The notes: generated by a model not told the origin, from the letters alone. DNA of 64,000 nt from Pseudoluteimonas sp047602125 (GCA_047602125.1 JASGIB010000001.1:558001-622000), one strand, 5' to 3'; shown: positions 27,114 to 36,975, counted from the stretch's first letter. Program-made: numbers and translations.

Positions 27114-28826
27114 ATGGCAAGGCTGCTGTATTCCACTCGTTCTTCGATCCCGGGCAGGCATCTGCTGCCGGGCGCCGCGTTGGCCATCGCGCTCTGCGGC
27201 CTTCCCGTGCTGCAGGCCCTGGCTGCCGTCCCGACACCGACACCCCAGCCCGTGCTGACGAGCAATACGTTGCTCGCGCAGGTCGCGCCGGACGAATGCT
27301 TCAATGGCATCGGTCAGGATTACCCGCCGATCAACCCCGACGGCACCTGCACGCAGGGCCAGCCGAAAGCCAACCAGTCGTATATCTGGGGCCTGACCCA
27401 ACAGGGCGGCAAATTGTGGTTCGGGACGCTGGCCAACGCCGCCTGCATCCTCGACGGCACGGCAGGCGGCCAGCCGATGGCCAACGGCCTGTTCACCTGC
27501 GAATTCGGGCAGAGCAAGAACGCGCGTACGTATCCGACGATCCCGGCGTCGCTCGGCGACTGGCGCATTCCCAAGATCTACTCGTGGGACCTGGCCACCG
27601 GGGAACTGGTGAACCGCACGCCGAACAATGCGCTGATGAAGAACACGCTCGGCTTCCGCGGCGCCGGATCGATCAACAACGTCGCCTTCCTCGCCGGCCC
27701 GGGCCTGTCCGGCAACGGCATCAACTTCTTCGCGTTCCGCGCCGACACGGGGCAATTCCTCGGTGCCTGCACGCGTTCCGAATACAACTACGTGCGCGGC
27801 TGGAAACTGGTCGACGGCGTGCTGTACGTAGGCGTCGGTTCCGACACCCAGGGCGGCGTCCTGCGCTGGGACGGCGCGCCGGATGCGCCTTCGGGCAACT
27901 TCTGCGGGCGGTTCTCCGAAGTCGGACGCACGACCGCGGACGTCGCCAACGTCACCCTCTACGTCGACGGCAATGGCCAGAATCGCCTCGCCGCCACCAC
28001 GGTACCGATCCGTTCCCCCGCCGGCGGCAACGGCGCGGGCGTGGGCGTCTGGATCAGCCCGGTGATCCCGAGCGGTGGCCTGACATCGGCGAACGCGACG
28101 GGCTGGAGGTTGATCTGGACTCCGTCGCAATACGACCCCGACCAGGTCGTGTCGCGCTTCGGCTACGCGGGCGGCGCCGTGCAGTACTTCGACGGCTGGC
28201 TGTACTGGGGCACCATCCACCTGCAGAACAGCAAGGCGCTCAGCATCCAGGAAACCTGCACGAAGCCGTACTGCTTCGGGATGCCCTCCAACCCATCTGA
28301 AGCGCAGACGCTGGCCCAGGCCGTGTATCGCTCCACCTCGGTGTGGCGCGGGCGCAACCTCGAGAACCCGAAGACGCGCGAAATCCAGTTGCTGTACGGC
28401 GAAAGCGAGTTGCCGGCGAGCGTCGGCCCGAAGACGATCGAGGTGAAGCCGACCGGCTGGACGCCGCTGTACGGGCCTTCGGGCTTCGGCAACCCGAGCA
28501 ACGAGTACACCTGGCAAATGGCGGTGTACAACGGCCGCCTCTACATCGGCACCTACGATGCGGCGATCCTGCAGGGCGGAACGGCGCAATACGGCGCGGA
28601 CCTGTGGCGCTTCGATTCGTCCGACTCGCCGGCGGTGAACGAGAACTACACCGGCCTCGGCGACCGCTACAACTACGGCATCCGCATCCTCTACCCGCTC
28701 GACGACGGCAGCGGCCTCATCGCCGGCATGGCCAACCCGTTCAACCTCGCGCCGGGCGGCGGCTGGGAGTTGCGCCTGCTGCAGGAAGGCGCGGCGGCGG
28801 CGAAGAAGCCCAAGCCCAGGCGCTGA
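27114..28826 (+). CDS. Secreted protein of unknown function, tandem paralog B
   Basis: A 570-residue exported protein, the second copy of the pair. Aligned by eye with paralog A, well over two thirds of positions agree from QPVLTSNTLLAQ to the C-terminal GGGWELRLLQEG, with the signal peptide and the last 15 residues being the main differences. The signal peptide ends LQALAA. I chose the ATG at 27114, 8 bases after a GAGGG site; an ATG at 27039 in the same frame would add 25 residues. The short sequence GGCGAGGTTCAGGA occurs before both genes, suggesting that the leader was duplicated too. A strong terminator follows. The C-terminus is basic (KKPKPRR). Confidence 0.85.
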   Translation: MARLLYSTRSSIPGRHLLPGAALAIALCGLPVLQALAAVPTPTPQPVLTSNTLLAQVAPDECFNGIGQDYPPINPDGTCTQGQPKANQSYIWGLTQQGGKLWFGTLANAACILDGTAGGQPMANGLFTCEFGQSKNARTYPTIPASLGDWRIPKIYSWDLATGELVNRTPNNALMKNTLGFRGAGSINNVAFLAGPGLSGNGINFFAFRADTGQFLGACTRSEYNYVRGWKLVDGVLYVGVGSDTQGGVLRWDGAPDAPSGNFCGRFSEVGRTTADVANVTLYVDGNGQNRLAATTVPIRSPAGGNGAGVGVWISPVIPSGGLTSANATGWRLIWTPSQYDPDQVVSRFGYAGGAVQYFDGWLYWGTIHLQNSKALSIQETCTKPYCFGMPSNPSEAQTLAQAVYRSTSVWRGRNLENPKTREIQLLYGESELPASVGPKTIEVKPTGWTPLYGPSGFGNPSNEYTWQMAVYNGRLYIGTYDAAILQGGTAQYGADLWRFDSSDSPAVNENYTGLGDRYNYGIRILYPLDDGSGLIAGMANPFNLAPGGGWELRLLQEGAAAAKKPKPRR

Positions 28827-28840
28827 CGCCACCCAGCAAG

Positions 28841-28871
28841 AAAAAAGGCCGGGGAATTCCCCGGCCTTTTT
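28841..28871. terminator. Perfect palindromic bidirectional terminator
   Basis: The stem AAAAAAGGCCGGGG pairs with CCCCGGCCTTTTT around a central AATT, with T-runs on both strands. It lies between the converging ends of paralog B and ftsH and should stop transcription from both sides. Confidence 0.93.
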
Positions 28872-28899
28872 CGTCGCGCACGATTCATTCGGCTTCGAC

Positions 28900-30807
<1,908 letters not shown>

Positions 30808-30834
30808 CGAATGGCTCCCGGACGTCCCGTCATT

Positions 30835-31467
30835 TCACTTCCTCACCGTCAACTTGCCTTGCGCGAGTGCATACACTTCCGGCGAACGCTTGCGCGATGC
30901 CGCCGGCTTGCGGATCGCCACCCTGGCATAGCGCCGGCGCAGCTCCCGCAGGTAATCGTCGAACCCCGTTCCCTGGAACAGCTTGATCAGGAACGCGCCG
31001 CCGGGCTTCAGGTGGCCGTCCGCGAAGTCCATCGCGAGCTCGGCCAGATGCATGGCCCGTGGCTGGTCGACCGCATCCATACCGCTTTTATTGGGGGCCA
31101 TGTCGGACAGGACAAGGTCCACCGCCTGCCCCTCGAGCGTGGCCTCCAGCCGCGATAGGACCGCATCCTCCCTGAAATCGCCATGAAGGAACTCGACCCC
31201 GGCCAGCGAGGGCATCTCGAGGATGTCCAGCGCGATCACCCGCCCGCTGTCGCCCAGCGATTGCCGCACCCACTGCGACCAGCCGCCGGGCGCGGCCCCG
31301 AGGTCGACCACGACCATGCCCGGCTTGAGCAAGCGGTCGCGTTCGACCAGTTCCTCGAGCTTGTAGGCGGCGCGCGAACGCAGGCCTTCCGCCTGCGCCT
31401 TCTTCACGTAGGGATCGGAAAAGTGTTCCTGCAGCCAGCGCTGGCTGGATTTGCTGCGGGTCGCCAT
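30835..31467 (-). CDS. rlmE: 23S rRNA 2'-O-ribose U2552 methyltransferase
   Basis: A 210-residue RrmJ/FtsJ enzyme that methylates U2552 in the A-loop of 23S rRNA late in 50S assembly. The SAM-binding motif I is VVDLGAAPGGWSQWV (about residues 53-67), motif IV is DLVLSDMAPNKSG, and the catalytic K-D-K-E set of the family can be placed, with the second Lys in GGAFLIKLFQG. Length matches the family. It precedes ftsH and is divergent from yhbY, an arrangement conserved in gammaproteobacteria. The 50-base divergent gap must hold both promoters. Confidence 0.97.
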   Translation of the reverse strand: MATRSKSSQRWLQEHFSDPYVKKAQAEGLRSRAAYKLEELVERDRLLKPGMVVVDLGAAPGGWSQWVRQSLGDSGRVIALDILEMPSLAGVEFLHGDFREDAVLSRLEATLEGQAVDLVLSDMAPNKSGMDAVDQPRAMHLAELAMDFADGHLKPGGAFLIKLFQGTGFDDYLRELRRRYARVAIRKPAASRKRSPEVYALAQGKLTVRK

Positions 31468-31517
31468 CAGGCCCGCATGATACCCTGCACATCCGTTCCC
31501 GCCGTTTTCCCCGACGC

Positions 31518-31823
31518 ATGACGACCGCCCTGACCAGCGCCCAGACCCGCTTCCTGCGCGGCCAGGCGCATGGCCTGAAGGCGATGCTGCAGGTCGGCGG
31601 CAAGGGCCTAACGCAGGCGCTGGTGAACGAAGTCGATGGCGCGCTGGAGCACCACGAACTGATCAAGGTGAAGATCGGCGGCGACGACCGCGAAGCCCGC
31701 GACGCGATGATCGGCGAACTCGCCGGCCGCACCGGCGCCGCGCTGGTGCAGCGCATCGGCCACACCGCGATCCTCTACCGCCCATCGAAGGACAAGCGCC
31801 ACATCGTGCTGCCGCGGGCCTGA
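31518..31823 (+). CDS. yhbY: Ribosome assembly RNA-binding protein YhbY (CRM domain)
   Basis: A 101-residue CRS1-YhbY (CRM) domain protein thought to help 50S assembly. The family pattern is clear: LRGQAHGLKAMLQVGGKGLTQALVNEVDGALEHHELIKVKI, with the GxxG-like loop, and the ending QRIGHTAILYRPSK. It is divergent from rlmE, another 50S factor, as in E. coli. The stop codon overlaps the start of the following Mth938-like gene by one base, indicating a shared transcript. Confidence 0.94.
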   Translation: MTTALTSAQTRFLRGQAHGLKAMLQVGGKGLTQALVNEVDGALEHHELIKVKIGGDDREARDAMIGELAGRTGAALVQRIGHTAILYRPSKDKRHIVLPRA

Positions 31824-32203
31824 TGCAACTCGTCCTCGAGCGTCCGGACTATGCCTACGCCCTGCGCGGGGCCGACGGCCGCCATGCGCTGGTCAACGAC
31901 CGCACGCTGACTTCGAGCTTCATCGTCGCGCCCGACGCGCTGGTCGAGGACTGGCCGGTCGCCGACATCACCACGATGCGTCCCGCCGACCTCGATGCGC
32001 TGTTCGCGCTGCAACCGGAACTGATCGTGCTCGGCAGCGGCGAGGCACAAGCGTTTCCACCCGCCGAGGTGATGGCGACATGCCTGCAACGCGGCATCGG
32101 CCTCGAGGCCATGACCAACGCGGCCGCCGCGCGCACCTTCAACGTGCTGGCGAGCGAGGGAAGGCGGGTGGTTGCGGGATTTGTGATCGATTCGGCGACC
32201 TGA
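31823..32203 (+). CDS. Mth938-like domain protein
   Basis: A 126-residue protein with the Mth938-like (NDUFAF3-type) fold pattern: the core PELIVLGSGEAQAFPPAEVMATCLQRGIGLEAMTNAAAARTFNVLASEGRRVVAGFVI is typical. The bacterial members have no established role; the mitochondrial relative helps assemble complex I. Translation is probably coupled to yhbY, since the start ATG shares a base with its stop. Sequence composition is GC-rich like the chromosome, and changes sharply just after this gene. Confidence 0.88.
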   Translation: MQLVLERPDYAYALRGADGRHALVNDRTLTSSFIVAPDALVEDWPVADITTMRPADLDALFALQPELIVLGSGEAQAFPPAEVMATCLQRGIGLEAMTNAAAARTFNVLASEGRRVVAGFVIDSAT

Positions 32204-32213
32204 TGCCTTTGCT

Positions 32214-32246
32214 CGTCATTCCCGCGGAAGCGGGAATCCAGCTTTT
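32214..32246. repeat. REP-like palindromic repeat, left copy flanking the AbiJ-type gene
   Basis: The palindromic core ATTCCCGCGGAAGCGGGAAT is followed by CCAGCTTTT. The same sequence occurs in inverted orientation at 33446-33480, differing at only a base or two in the flank. Elements with a GTCATTCCCGC core are common dispersed repeats in xanthomonads. No other copy was noticed in this window. Confidence 0.85.
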
Positions 32247-32366
32247 CGCTTAGAAAGCGCGTGTTAGTGCGTAAACGCTAGCAAACATCTGAGACGAAAG
32301 GGCCCTCGCTAAGCGACCCCCTTATCGAACACAATACGAAAACAAGCTTGGAAACGGGGGCTTGGA

Positions 32367-33428
32367 ATGCTGACCGACATCTTCGCGGAACGGTATGCCG
32401 ATGTCCCGATCTGGCAAGCCTATGGCGAGTCCGAGCGACGCTTACTCGTGCAGGCATTCCGCATCGTCAGCGAACAACTGTTCCCGTACTTCGGGCCTGA
32501 TGGAAAGGAGAAAAGCGACTCCAAGGTCACGTGGAAGTCGATACACGATCGCCTAAGCATGGAACTCGGCGTGCAGGAGCTCGCACCACAAGGGTATTGG
32601 GTCAAGACCCAAATGATGGGGAACGAGCACACGTATTGGCAGCAGCTGGCGCTCGTTCAAGTCTGCAACAACTTCGTGTGCGCTGCGTATGACTCGAACG
32701 TCCCAGCGGACAGATTCATCAAAGAGCGCTTGAGCTTCGTCGAGATTGCGTTTCGCGATCGAGAAAAAGCATTAGAAATCCAGAACGCGAACCTTCCTAC
32801 GGAGATTGCGAAAGCAGAACGGGATGCCCTACTTCGGCCTTCTCGTGGCATACGTCTTCCCGGCAACGTCGCTGATGGCATGCGTGCGTTCAACCGCATT
32901 ATCAACGAATCATTTCGGGGATACGTCGATGAGTTCAACGAACGATTGCGGCGCGCTGGCACGAGGCTCAACTACCACAACGGATTCATTCAAATCTCGG
33001 CCGATGAGCAAGTTGAGGTACACATTGAGACGCCTTTCTGGGCGCTTGTTAAGGCGCCGAAGTGGGCGAACGTGGACACGGATATGAAGGAGGCCCTCGA
33101 TCGTCGAGACGCGGGCGGTCGCGATCCTGCGTTCTACGCCGCCAAGGCGCTCGAAAGCACTATCAAGATCATCTCTGCCGAGAAGGGATGGACACGGGGC
33201 GATGAAAAGGGAGCAGCCGGCTTCATCAATAACCTGGTCTCGCAGAAGAACGGGCGTTTCATCGACCAATGGGAGGGTGATGCCCTCAAAGCCTTCTTCG
33301 CGAGCGTGAGGAACGAACTCGGCCACGGCCCCGGCGGTCAGCCGATGCCGGAACTGTCCCCGCAACAGACCGACTGGGCGATCGAATTCTGCATGTCTTG
33401 GACAAAGAGCCTGATCAAGCGGCTGTAG
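32367..33428 (+). CDS. AbiJ-type abortive-infection protein with HEPN-like C-terminus
   Basis: A 353-residue cytoplasmic protein. The start MLTDIFAERYADVPIWQAYGESERRLL and the following 60 or so residues match my recollection of the AbiJ N-terminal domain 4 family. The C-terminal region (about 255-353) is helical and contains SVRNELGHG: Arg315-Asn316 and His320 form an RN-x3-H (Rx4H) pair, the hallmark of HEPN ribonucleases used in abortive infection and toxin systems. Codon use and base composition are visibly less GC-rich than neighbours. The gene is bracketed by inverted REP-like repeats and stands alone, with no partner gene. A G-rich stretch precedes the ATG. A role in phage defence by RNA cleavage is an inference from family and motif. 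Confidence 0.78.
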   Translation: MLTDIFAERYADVPIWQAYGESERRLLVQAFRIVSEQLFPYFGPDGKEKSDSKVTWKSIHDRLSMELGVQELAPQGYWVKTQMMGNEHTYWQQLALVQVCNNFVCAAYDSNVPADRFIKERLSFVEIAFRDREKALEIQNANLPTEIAKAERDALLRPSRGIRLPGNVADGMRAFNRIINESFRGYVDEFNERLRRAGTRLNYHNGFIQISADEQVEVHIETPFWALVKAPKWANVDTDMKEALDRRDAGGRDPAFYAAKALESTIKIISAEKGWTRGDEKGAAGFINNLVSQKNGRFIDQWEGDALKAFFASVRNELGHGPGGQPMPELSPQQTDWAIEFCMSWTKSLIKRL

Positions 33429-33445
33429 CGTCGCCTGATCGAAAT

Positions 33446-33480
33446 AAAAAGTTGGATTCCCGCTTCCGCGGGAATGACGG
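33446..33480. repeat. REP-like palindromic repeat, right copy (inverted)
   Basis: This is the reverse complement of the left copy: AAAAAGTTGGATTCC followed by the CGCTTCCGCGGGAATGACGG edge. It starts 17 bases after the AbiJ-type stop codon and ends 2 bases before the stop of the nlpD-like gene on the opposite strand, so its hairpin may also act as a 3' structure for either transcript. Confidence 0.85.
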
Positions 33481-33482
33481 CT

Positions 33483-34259
33483 TCACTTCTTCGGCAAATA
33501 CTGCTGCGGATCGACCGGCTTGCCGTTGTAGCGGATCTCGAAATGCAGCATGTCGCGCGCGGCGCCGCTGCGGCCCATTTCCGCGATCTGCTGCCCGGCC
33601 TTCACCAACTGCCCTTCGTTCACCAGGCGCGCGCGGTTGTGGCCGTAAGCCGACAACCACTGGTCGTTGTGCTTGACGATGATCAGTTCGCCGTAACCGA
33701 CCAGACCGGAACCCGAGTACACCACCACGCCGTCGGCGGCGGCGCGCACCGGCTGCCCGGCGCTGCCGGCGATGTCGATGCCCTGCCGGGTCGGATCGCC
33801 CGCGGCATAGCTTTCGACCAGCGAGCCCTCGGTCGGCCAGCGCCAGGCGAACGGCGCGTTCGTCGGCGTGGACACGACCGGCGGCGGCGTTGGCACGGAT
33901 GGCGTCGAAGGCACGGTGCGTGCAGGCGTCGTGCTGCGCGCGACCGGCGCCGCGCCCGGATACAGGCGCAGGCGTTGGCCGGGGTAGATGGTGTACGGCG
34001 GCGGGATGCCGTTCCACAGCGCGAGGTCGAGCGCGGTGAGGCCGTTGACGGTGGCGATGTGGTAGATCGTGTCGCCGCGCTGCACGACCGCGGTGCTGCC
34101 GTAGCGCGGCGTGGACACCCGCACCGGCGGCAGGGATGTGCGCGTCGAGCGATGCGAGGACGGCCCACGCACGACCTCGCTGCTGCCGCAGGACGCAACG
34201 AGCGACGAGAGGATCGCGACAGCGGCGACGAGGGCAATGGAATGCATGCGACCCATCAT
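33483..34259 (-). CDS. nlpD: LysM/M23 lipoprotein, NlpD-like murein hydrolase activator
   Basis: A 258-residue outer-membrane lipoprotein with lipobox VASC in the first 25 residues. A LysM peptidoglycan-binding domain (VVQRGDTIYHIATVNGLTALDLALWNGI, about 60-110) and a Pro/Thr linker lead to an M23 domain (from about 150; GIDIAGSAGQPVRAAADGVVVYSG, ending MLHFEIRYNGKPVDPQQYLPKK). In the first zinc motif HxxxD the His is replaced (GIDIAG), as in NlpD-type proteins that activate amidases and do not cut murein themselves. The start overlaps the yqaA stop as ATGA. It lies in the surE-pcm-yqaA-nlpD order typical of xanthomonads. Confidence 0.9.
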   Translation of the reverse strand: MMGRMHSIALVAAVAILSSLVASCGSSEVVRGPSSHRSTRTSLPPVRVSTPRYGSTAVVQRGDTIYHIATVNGLTALDLALWNGIPPPYTIYPGQRLRLYPGAAPVARSTTPARTVPSTPSVPTPPPVVSTPTNAPFAWRWPTEGSLVESYAAGDPTRQGIDIAGSAGQPVRAAADGVVVYSGSGLVGYGELIIVKHNDQWLSAYGHNRARLVNEGQLVKAGQQIAEMGRSGAARDMLHFEIRYNGKPVDPQQYLPKK

Positions 34260-34870
34260 GCCGCATGCCCCCGCAACAGCAGCCAACCGAGCAGGACCAG
34301 CACCAGCACGACCACCGCCCAGCCGATCGGCTCGATGTACTTGTGCAGCGCGCGTTCGGCGCGTTCGCCGCCGAGGCGGATCGCCAGCGCGACCAGGAAC
34401 ACGCGCTTGCCGCGCCCCACCGCCATGCTCGCGAGATACGGCAGCCACGGCACCCCGACGATGCCCGAGGCCCAGGTGAACACCTTCATCGGGATCGGCA
34501 TGAAGCCGCCGAGCACGAGGAAGCCGAACACCGCCCACGGCGATTGCGCCATCTTCGCCTGCAGCGTGGCGATGCCGGCATTGACCTTGTCGAGCATGCC
34601 CAAGGCATCGAGCGCGGGACGCACCGCTTCGAATGCGTAGTGGCCGAGCAGGTAGCCGACCACGGCGCCGAGCATGGAACACGCGAGGCTGATCGTGGCG
34701 TAGCGGAAGCCCCGCTTCGGCTGCGCCAGGCACATCGGCGCCAGCATCACCTCGGGCATGACCGGGAAGAAGATCGCCTCGACGAAGCTCAATCCGGCGA
34801 GCAGCCACGTCGCGCGCGGATGCCGCGACCAGCCGATGGCTTTTTCGTACAGCGGCGCGAACAGCCGCAT
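34256..34870 (-). CDS. YqaA-family membrane protein (VTT/DedA-like domain)
   Basis: A 204-residue inner-membrane protein with about five hydrophobic segments and the family blocks SFVEAIFFPVMPEVMLAPM and GGFMPIPMKVFTWASGIVGV, typical of YqaA/DedA-like (VTT) proteins involved in membrane lipid or proton-gradient homeostasis. It overlaps pcm at its start (TGATG) and the nlpD-like gene at its end (ATGA), so all are translated as one unit. The specific activity of YqaA proteins is not settled. Confidence 0.9.
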   Translation of the reverse strand: MRLFAPLYEKAIGWSRHPRATWLLAGLSFVEAIFFPVMPEVMLAPMCLAQPKRGFRYATISLACSMLGAVVGYLLGHYAFEAVRPALDALGMLDKVNAGIATLQAKMAQSPWAVFGFLVLGGFMPIPMKVFTWASGIVGVPWLPYLASMAVGRGKRVFLVALAIRLGGERAERALHKYIEPIGWAVVVLVLVLLGWLLLRGHAA

Positions 34871-35553
34871 CAGCCGACCGTTCCCGACAGCAACGGCACG
34901 AACACCACCTGCGCGAGGTTGCGTTCGCTGACGTTGCCGTCGGCGTCCTTGCGCAGCATCAGCAGGCCCTGCGCATTCGCCCCGCCCACCGGCGCAACGA
35001 GGGTACCGCCCGGGGCGAGTTGCGCGACGAGCGCATCCTCCAGCGCGGACGCGCCGGCGGTGACGACGATGGCGTCGAACGGCGCGTGTTCCGGCCAGCC
35101 GATGCGGCCATCGTCGTGCTTGCTGCGCACGTTCAGGCCGAGCGAGCGGAAGCGCTTGCGCGCGATCCGCAACAGGTCGCCGATGCGTTCGACCGTGTGC
35201 ACTTCCAGCCCGAGCGCGGCCAGCACCGCGGCCTGGTAGCCGGAACCGGTGCCGACCTCGAGCACGCGCTTCGGTGTATTGCCATCGAGGAACAGCGCTT
35301 CGGTCATCTTCGCGACCACCCACGGTTGCGAGATGGTCTGGCCGTGGCCGATGGGCAGCGCGTTGTCCTCGTAGGCGCGCGCGGCCAGCGCCTCGTCGAC
35401 GAACAGGTGCCGCGGCACGGTGCGGATCGCGTTCAGCACGCGCTCGTCGCGGATGTCGTTCTCGCGCAGGCGTTCGATCAGCCGGTCGCGCACGCGCTGG
35501 CCGGTCATGCCCAGTCCGACCGCGGCCGGCTGCAGGTGCATGCGCGCGGTCAT
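34870..35553 (-). CDS. pcm: Protein-L-isoaspartate O-methyltransferase
   Basis: A 227-residue repair enzyme that methylates isoaspartyl residues in aged proteins. The SAM motif I is VLEVGTGSGYQAAVLA, preceded by the substrate-binding AYEDNALPIGHGQTISQPWVVAKM block, both diagnostic. Its ATG overlaps the surE stop as ATGA. It is somewhat longer at the N-terminus than the E. coli protein (208 residues); an internal ATG (MTGQR) could be an alternative start. The surE-pcm pair is conserved across gammaproteobacteria. Confidence 0.96.
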   Translation of the reverse strand: MTARMHLQPAAVGLGMTGQRVRDRLIERLRENDIRDERVLNAIRTVPRHLFVDEALAARAYEDNALPIGHGQTISQPWVVAKMTEALFLDGNTPKRVLEVGTGSGYQAAVLAALGLEVHTVERIGDLLRIARKRFRSLGLNVRSKHDDGRIGWPEHAPFDAIVVTAGASALEDALVAQLAPGGTLVAPVGGANAQGLLMLRKDADGNVSERNLAQVVFVPLLSGTVG

Positions 35554-36329
35554 GCCTCGCTCCGCAGCGATGCGGCCAGCCCGCCGACCCAGCTCGCGAC
35601 ATGTTCGAGCGCCTGGAACCGGGTCAGGTCGACGTGGATCGGCGAAATCGAGATGTTGCCGGTGCGCACCGCGTGGAAATCGGTGCCGGGACCGGCATCC
35701 TGTTCCGGGCCGGCCGGGCCGATCCAGTACACCGTGCCGCCGCGCGGATCGCGCTGCGGAATGCAGTCTTCGGAACGATGGCGGTTGCCGAGGCGGGTGA
35801 CTTCGAAACCGGCCACTTCTTCCCAGGGCAGGTCCGGCACGTTCACGTTGAGGATGGTGTCGGCCGGCAGCGGATCGGACTTCAGCCGCGCGACGATCTC
35901 GACCGCGGCGCGCGCGGCGGTTTCGTAGTGCTTCGCGGCGCGGTCGGCGGTGACGAGGGAAACCGCGACCGCCGGCAGGCCGAGGAAGCGCCCCTCCATC
36001 GCCGCCGACACGGTGCCGGAATAGATCACGTCGTCGCCGAGGTTGGCGGAATTGTTGATGCCCGAGACCACGATGTCGGGGTCGAAATCGAGCATCCCGG
36101 TCAAGGCGAGGTGCACGCAGTCGGTCGGCGTGCCGTTGACGCGGATGGTGTGCGGATCGAGCCGCCGGGTGCGGATCGGCAGGTCGAGCGTCAGCGAATT
36201 GCTGGCGCCCGAGCGGTCGCGGTCGGGCGCGACCACCCAGACCTCGTGCCCGGCGCCGCGCAGGCCCTCGGCGAGGATGCGGATGCCGGGGGCGTCGACG
36301 CCGTCGTCGTTGCTGACCAGGACCCGCAT
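35550..36329 (-). CDS. surE: 5'/3'-nucleotidase SurE
   Basis: A 259-residue metal-dependent nucleotidase acting on nucleoside monophosphates and short polyphosphates in stationary phase. The N-terminal metal site SNDDG (Asp8, Asp9), the SGASNS block (Ser in the metal site) and VSGINNSANLGDDVIYSGTVSAAMEG are all intact. First gene of the surE-pcm-yqaA-nlpD operon. It is divergent from the Smr gene, with an 82-base gap that should carry both promoters. Confidence 0.97.
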   Translation of the reverse strand: MRVLVSNDDGVDAPGIRILAEGLRGAGHEVWVVAPDRDRSGASNSLTLDLPIRTRRLDPHTIRVNGTPTDCVHLALTGMLDFDPDIVVSGINNSANLGDDVIYSGTVSAAMEGRFLGLPAVAVSLVTADRAAKHYETAARAAVEIVARLKSDPLPADTILNVNVPDLPWEEVAGFEVTRLGNRHRSEDCIPQRDPRGGTVYWIGPAGPEQDAGPGTDFHAVRTGNISISPIHVDLTRFQALEHVASWVGGLAASLRSEA

Positions 36330-36411
36330 GCGTTATCGCGCCGGAACATTCTGCATGCGGCCATGATAACGGAAGCCGTCGGAGGCTTGCCCGCTGCGCT
36401 ACCCTGCGTCG

Positions 36412-36975
36412 ATGCGCAAGCCGCCGCCCGAACCGGACGATCGCGACGATGCCGTGCTGTTCCGCGCCGCGATCGGCGCCGATCGCGGCAAGGTGCGTAC
36501 CCTGCCCGATGCGCCGCTCCCGCCTTCGCCGCCGAAACCGAAACCCTCGACGAAGATGGCGCATCGCGACGAGGACGAAGCGCGCGAGGAATTGCGACAC
36601 GCGACCGTTTCAGCGCTGGAAGCCGGCGACGCGCTGGCCTATCGGCGCGACGAAGTCCCGCCGCAGGTCCTCAGGCGCCTTGCCAGGGGCGAATACGCGG
36701 CGCAGGAAGAACTCGACCTGCACGGCCTGCCGGCGCGCACCGCGGAAACATTGCTGCGCGAATTCCTGCGCGACTGCCGCATGCACGGCGCCGCCTGCGT
36801 GCGCATCGTCCACGGCAAGGGGCGCAATTCCGAGGAACGCCTGCCGGTGCTGAAGAACCTGGTCGATCGCGTGTTGCGCCAGCGCGCGGACGTGCTGGCC
36901 TTCCACTCGCCGCCGCCCGCGCAGGGCGGCACCGGTGCGGTGCTGGTGCTGCTGGAACGCCAGGCGGGGAGATGA
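36412..36975 (+). CDS. Smr-domain protein (MutS2-type small nuclease domain)
   Basis: A 187-residue protein with a charged, Pro-rich N-terminus and a C-terminal Smr domain: ELDLHGLPARTAETLLREFL (the LDLHG motif) and CVRIVHGKGRNS (the HGKG motif), followed by VLAFHSPPPAQGGTGAVLVLL. Free-standing Smr proteins are proposed DNA or RNA endonucleases, and E. coli SmrB cleaves mRNA at collided ribosomes; the N-terminal part here is of the SmrB/YfcN kind. The gene is alone and divergent from surE. Confidence 0.9.
   Translation: MRKPPPEPDDRDDAVLFRAAIGADRGKVRTLPDAPLPPSPPKPKPSTKMAHRDEDEAREELRHATVSALEAGDALAYRRDEVPPQVLRRLARGEYAAQEELDLHGLPARTAETLLREFLRDCRMHGAACVRIVHGKGRNSEERLPVLKNLVDRVLRQRADVLAFHSPPPAQGGTGAVLVLLERQAGR

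Noticed and set aside
32247..32366. Short hairpins (CGCTT/AAGCG and TAGTGCGT/ACGCTA) before the AbiJ-type gene as a non-coding RNA antitoxin
   Set aside because: The stems are short and imperfect and no repeat units or RNA promoter are visible; a ToxIN-like arrangement needs tandem repeats, which are absent.
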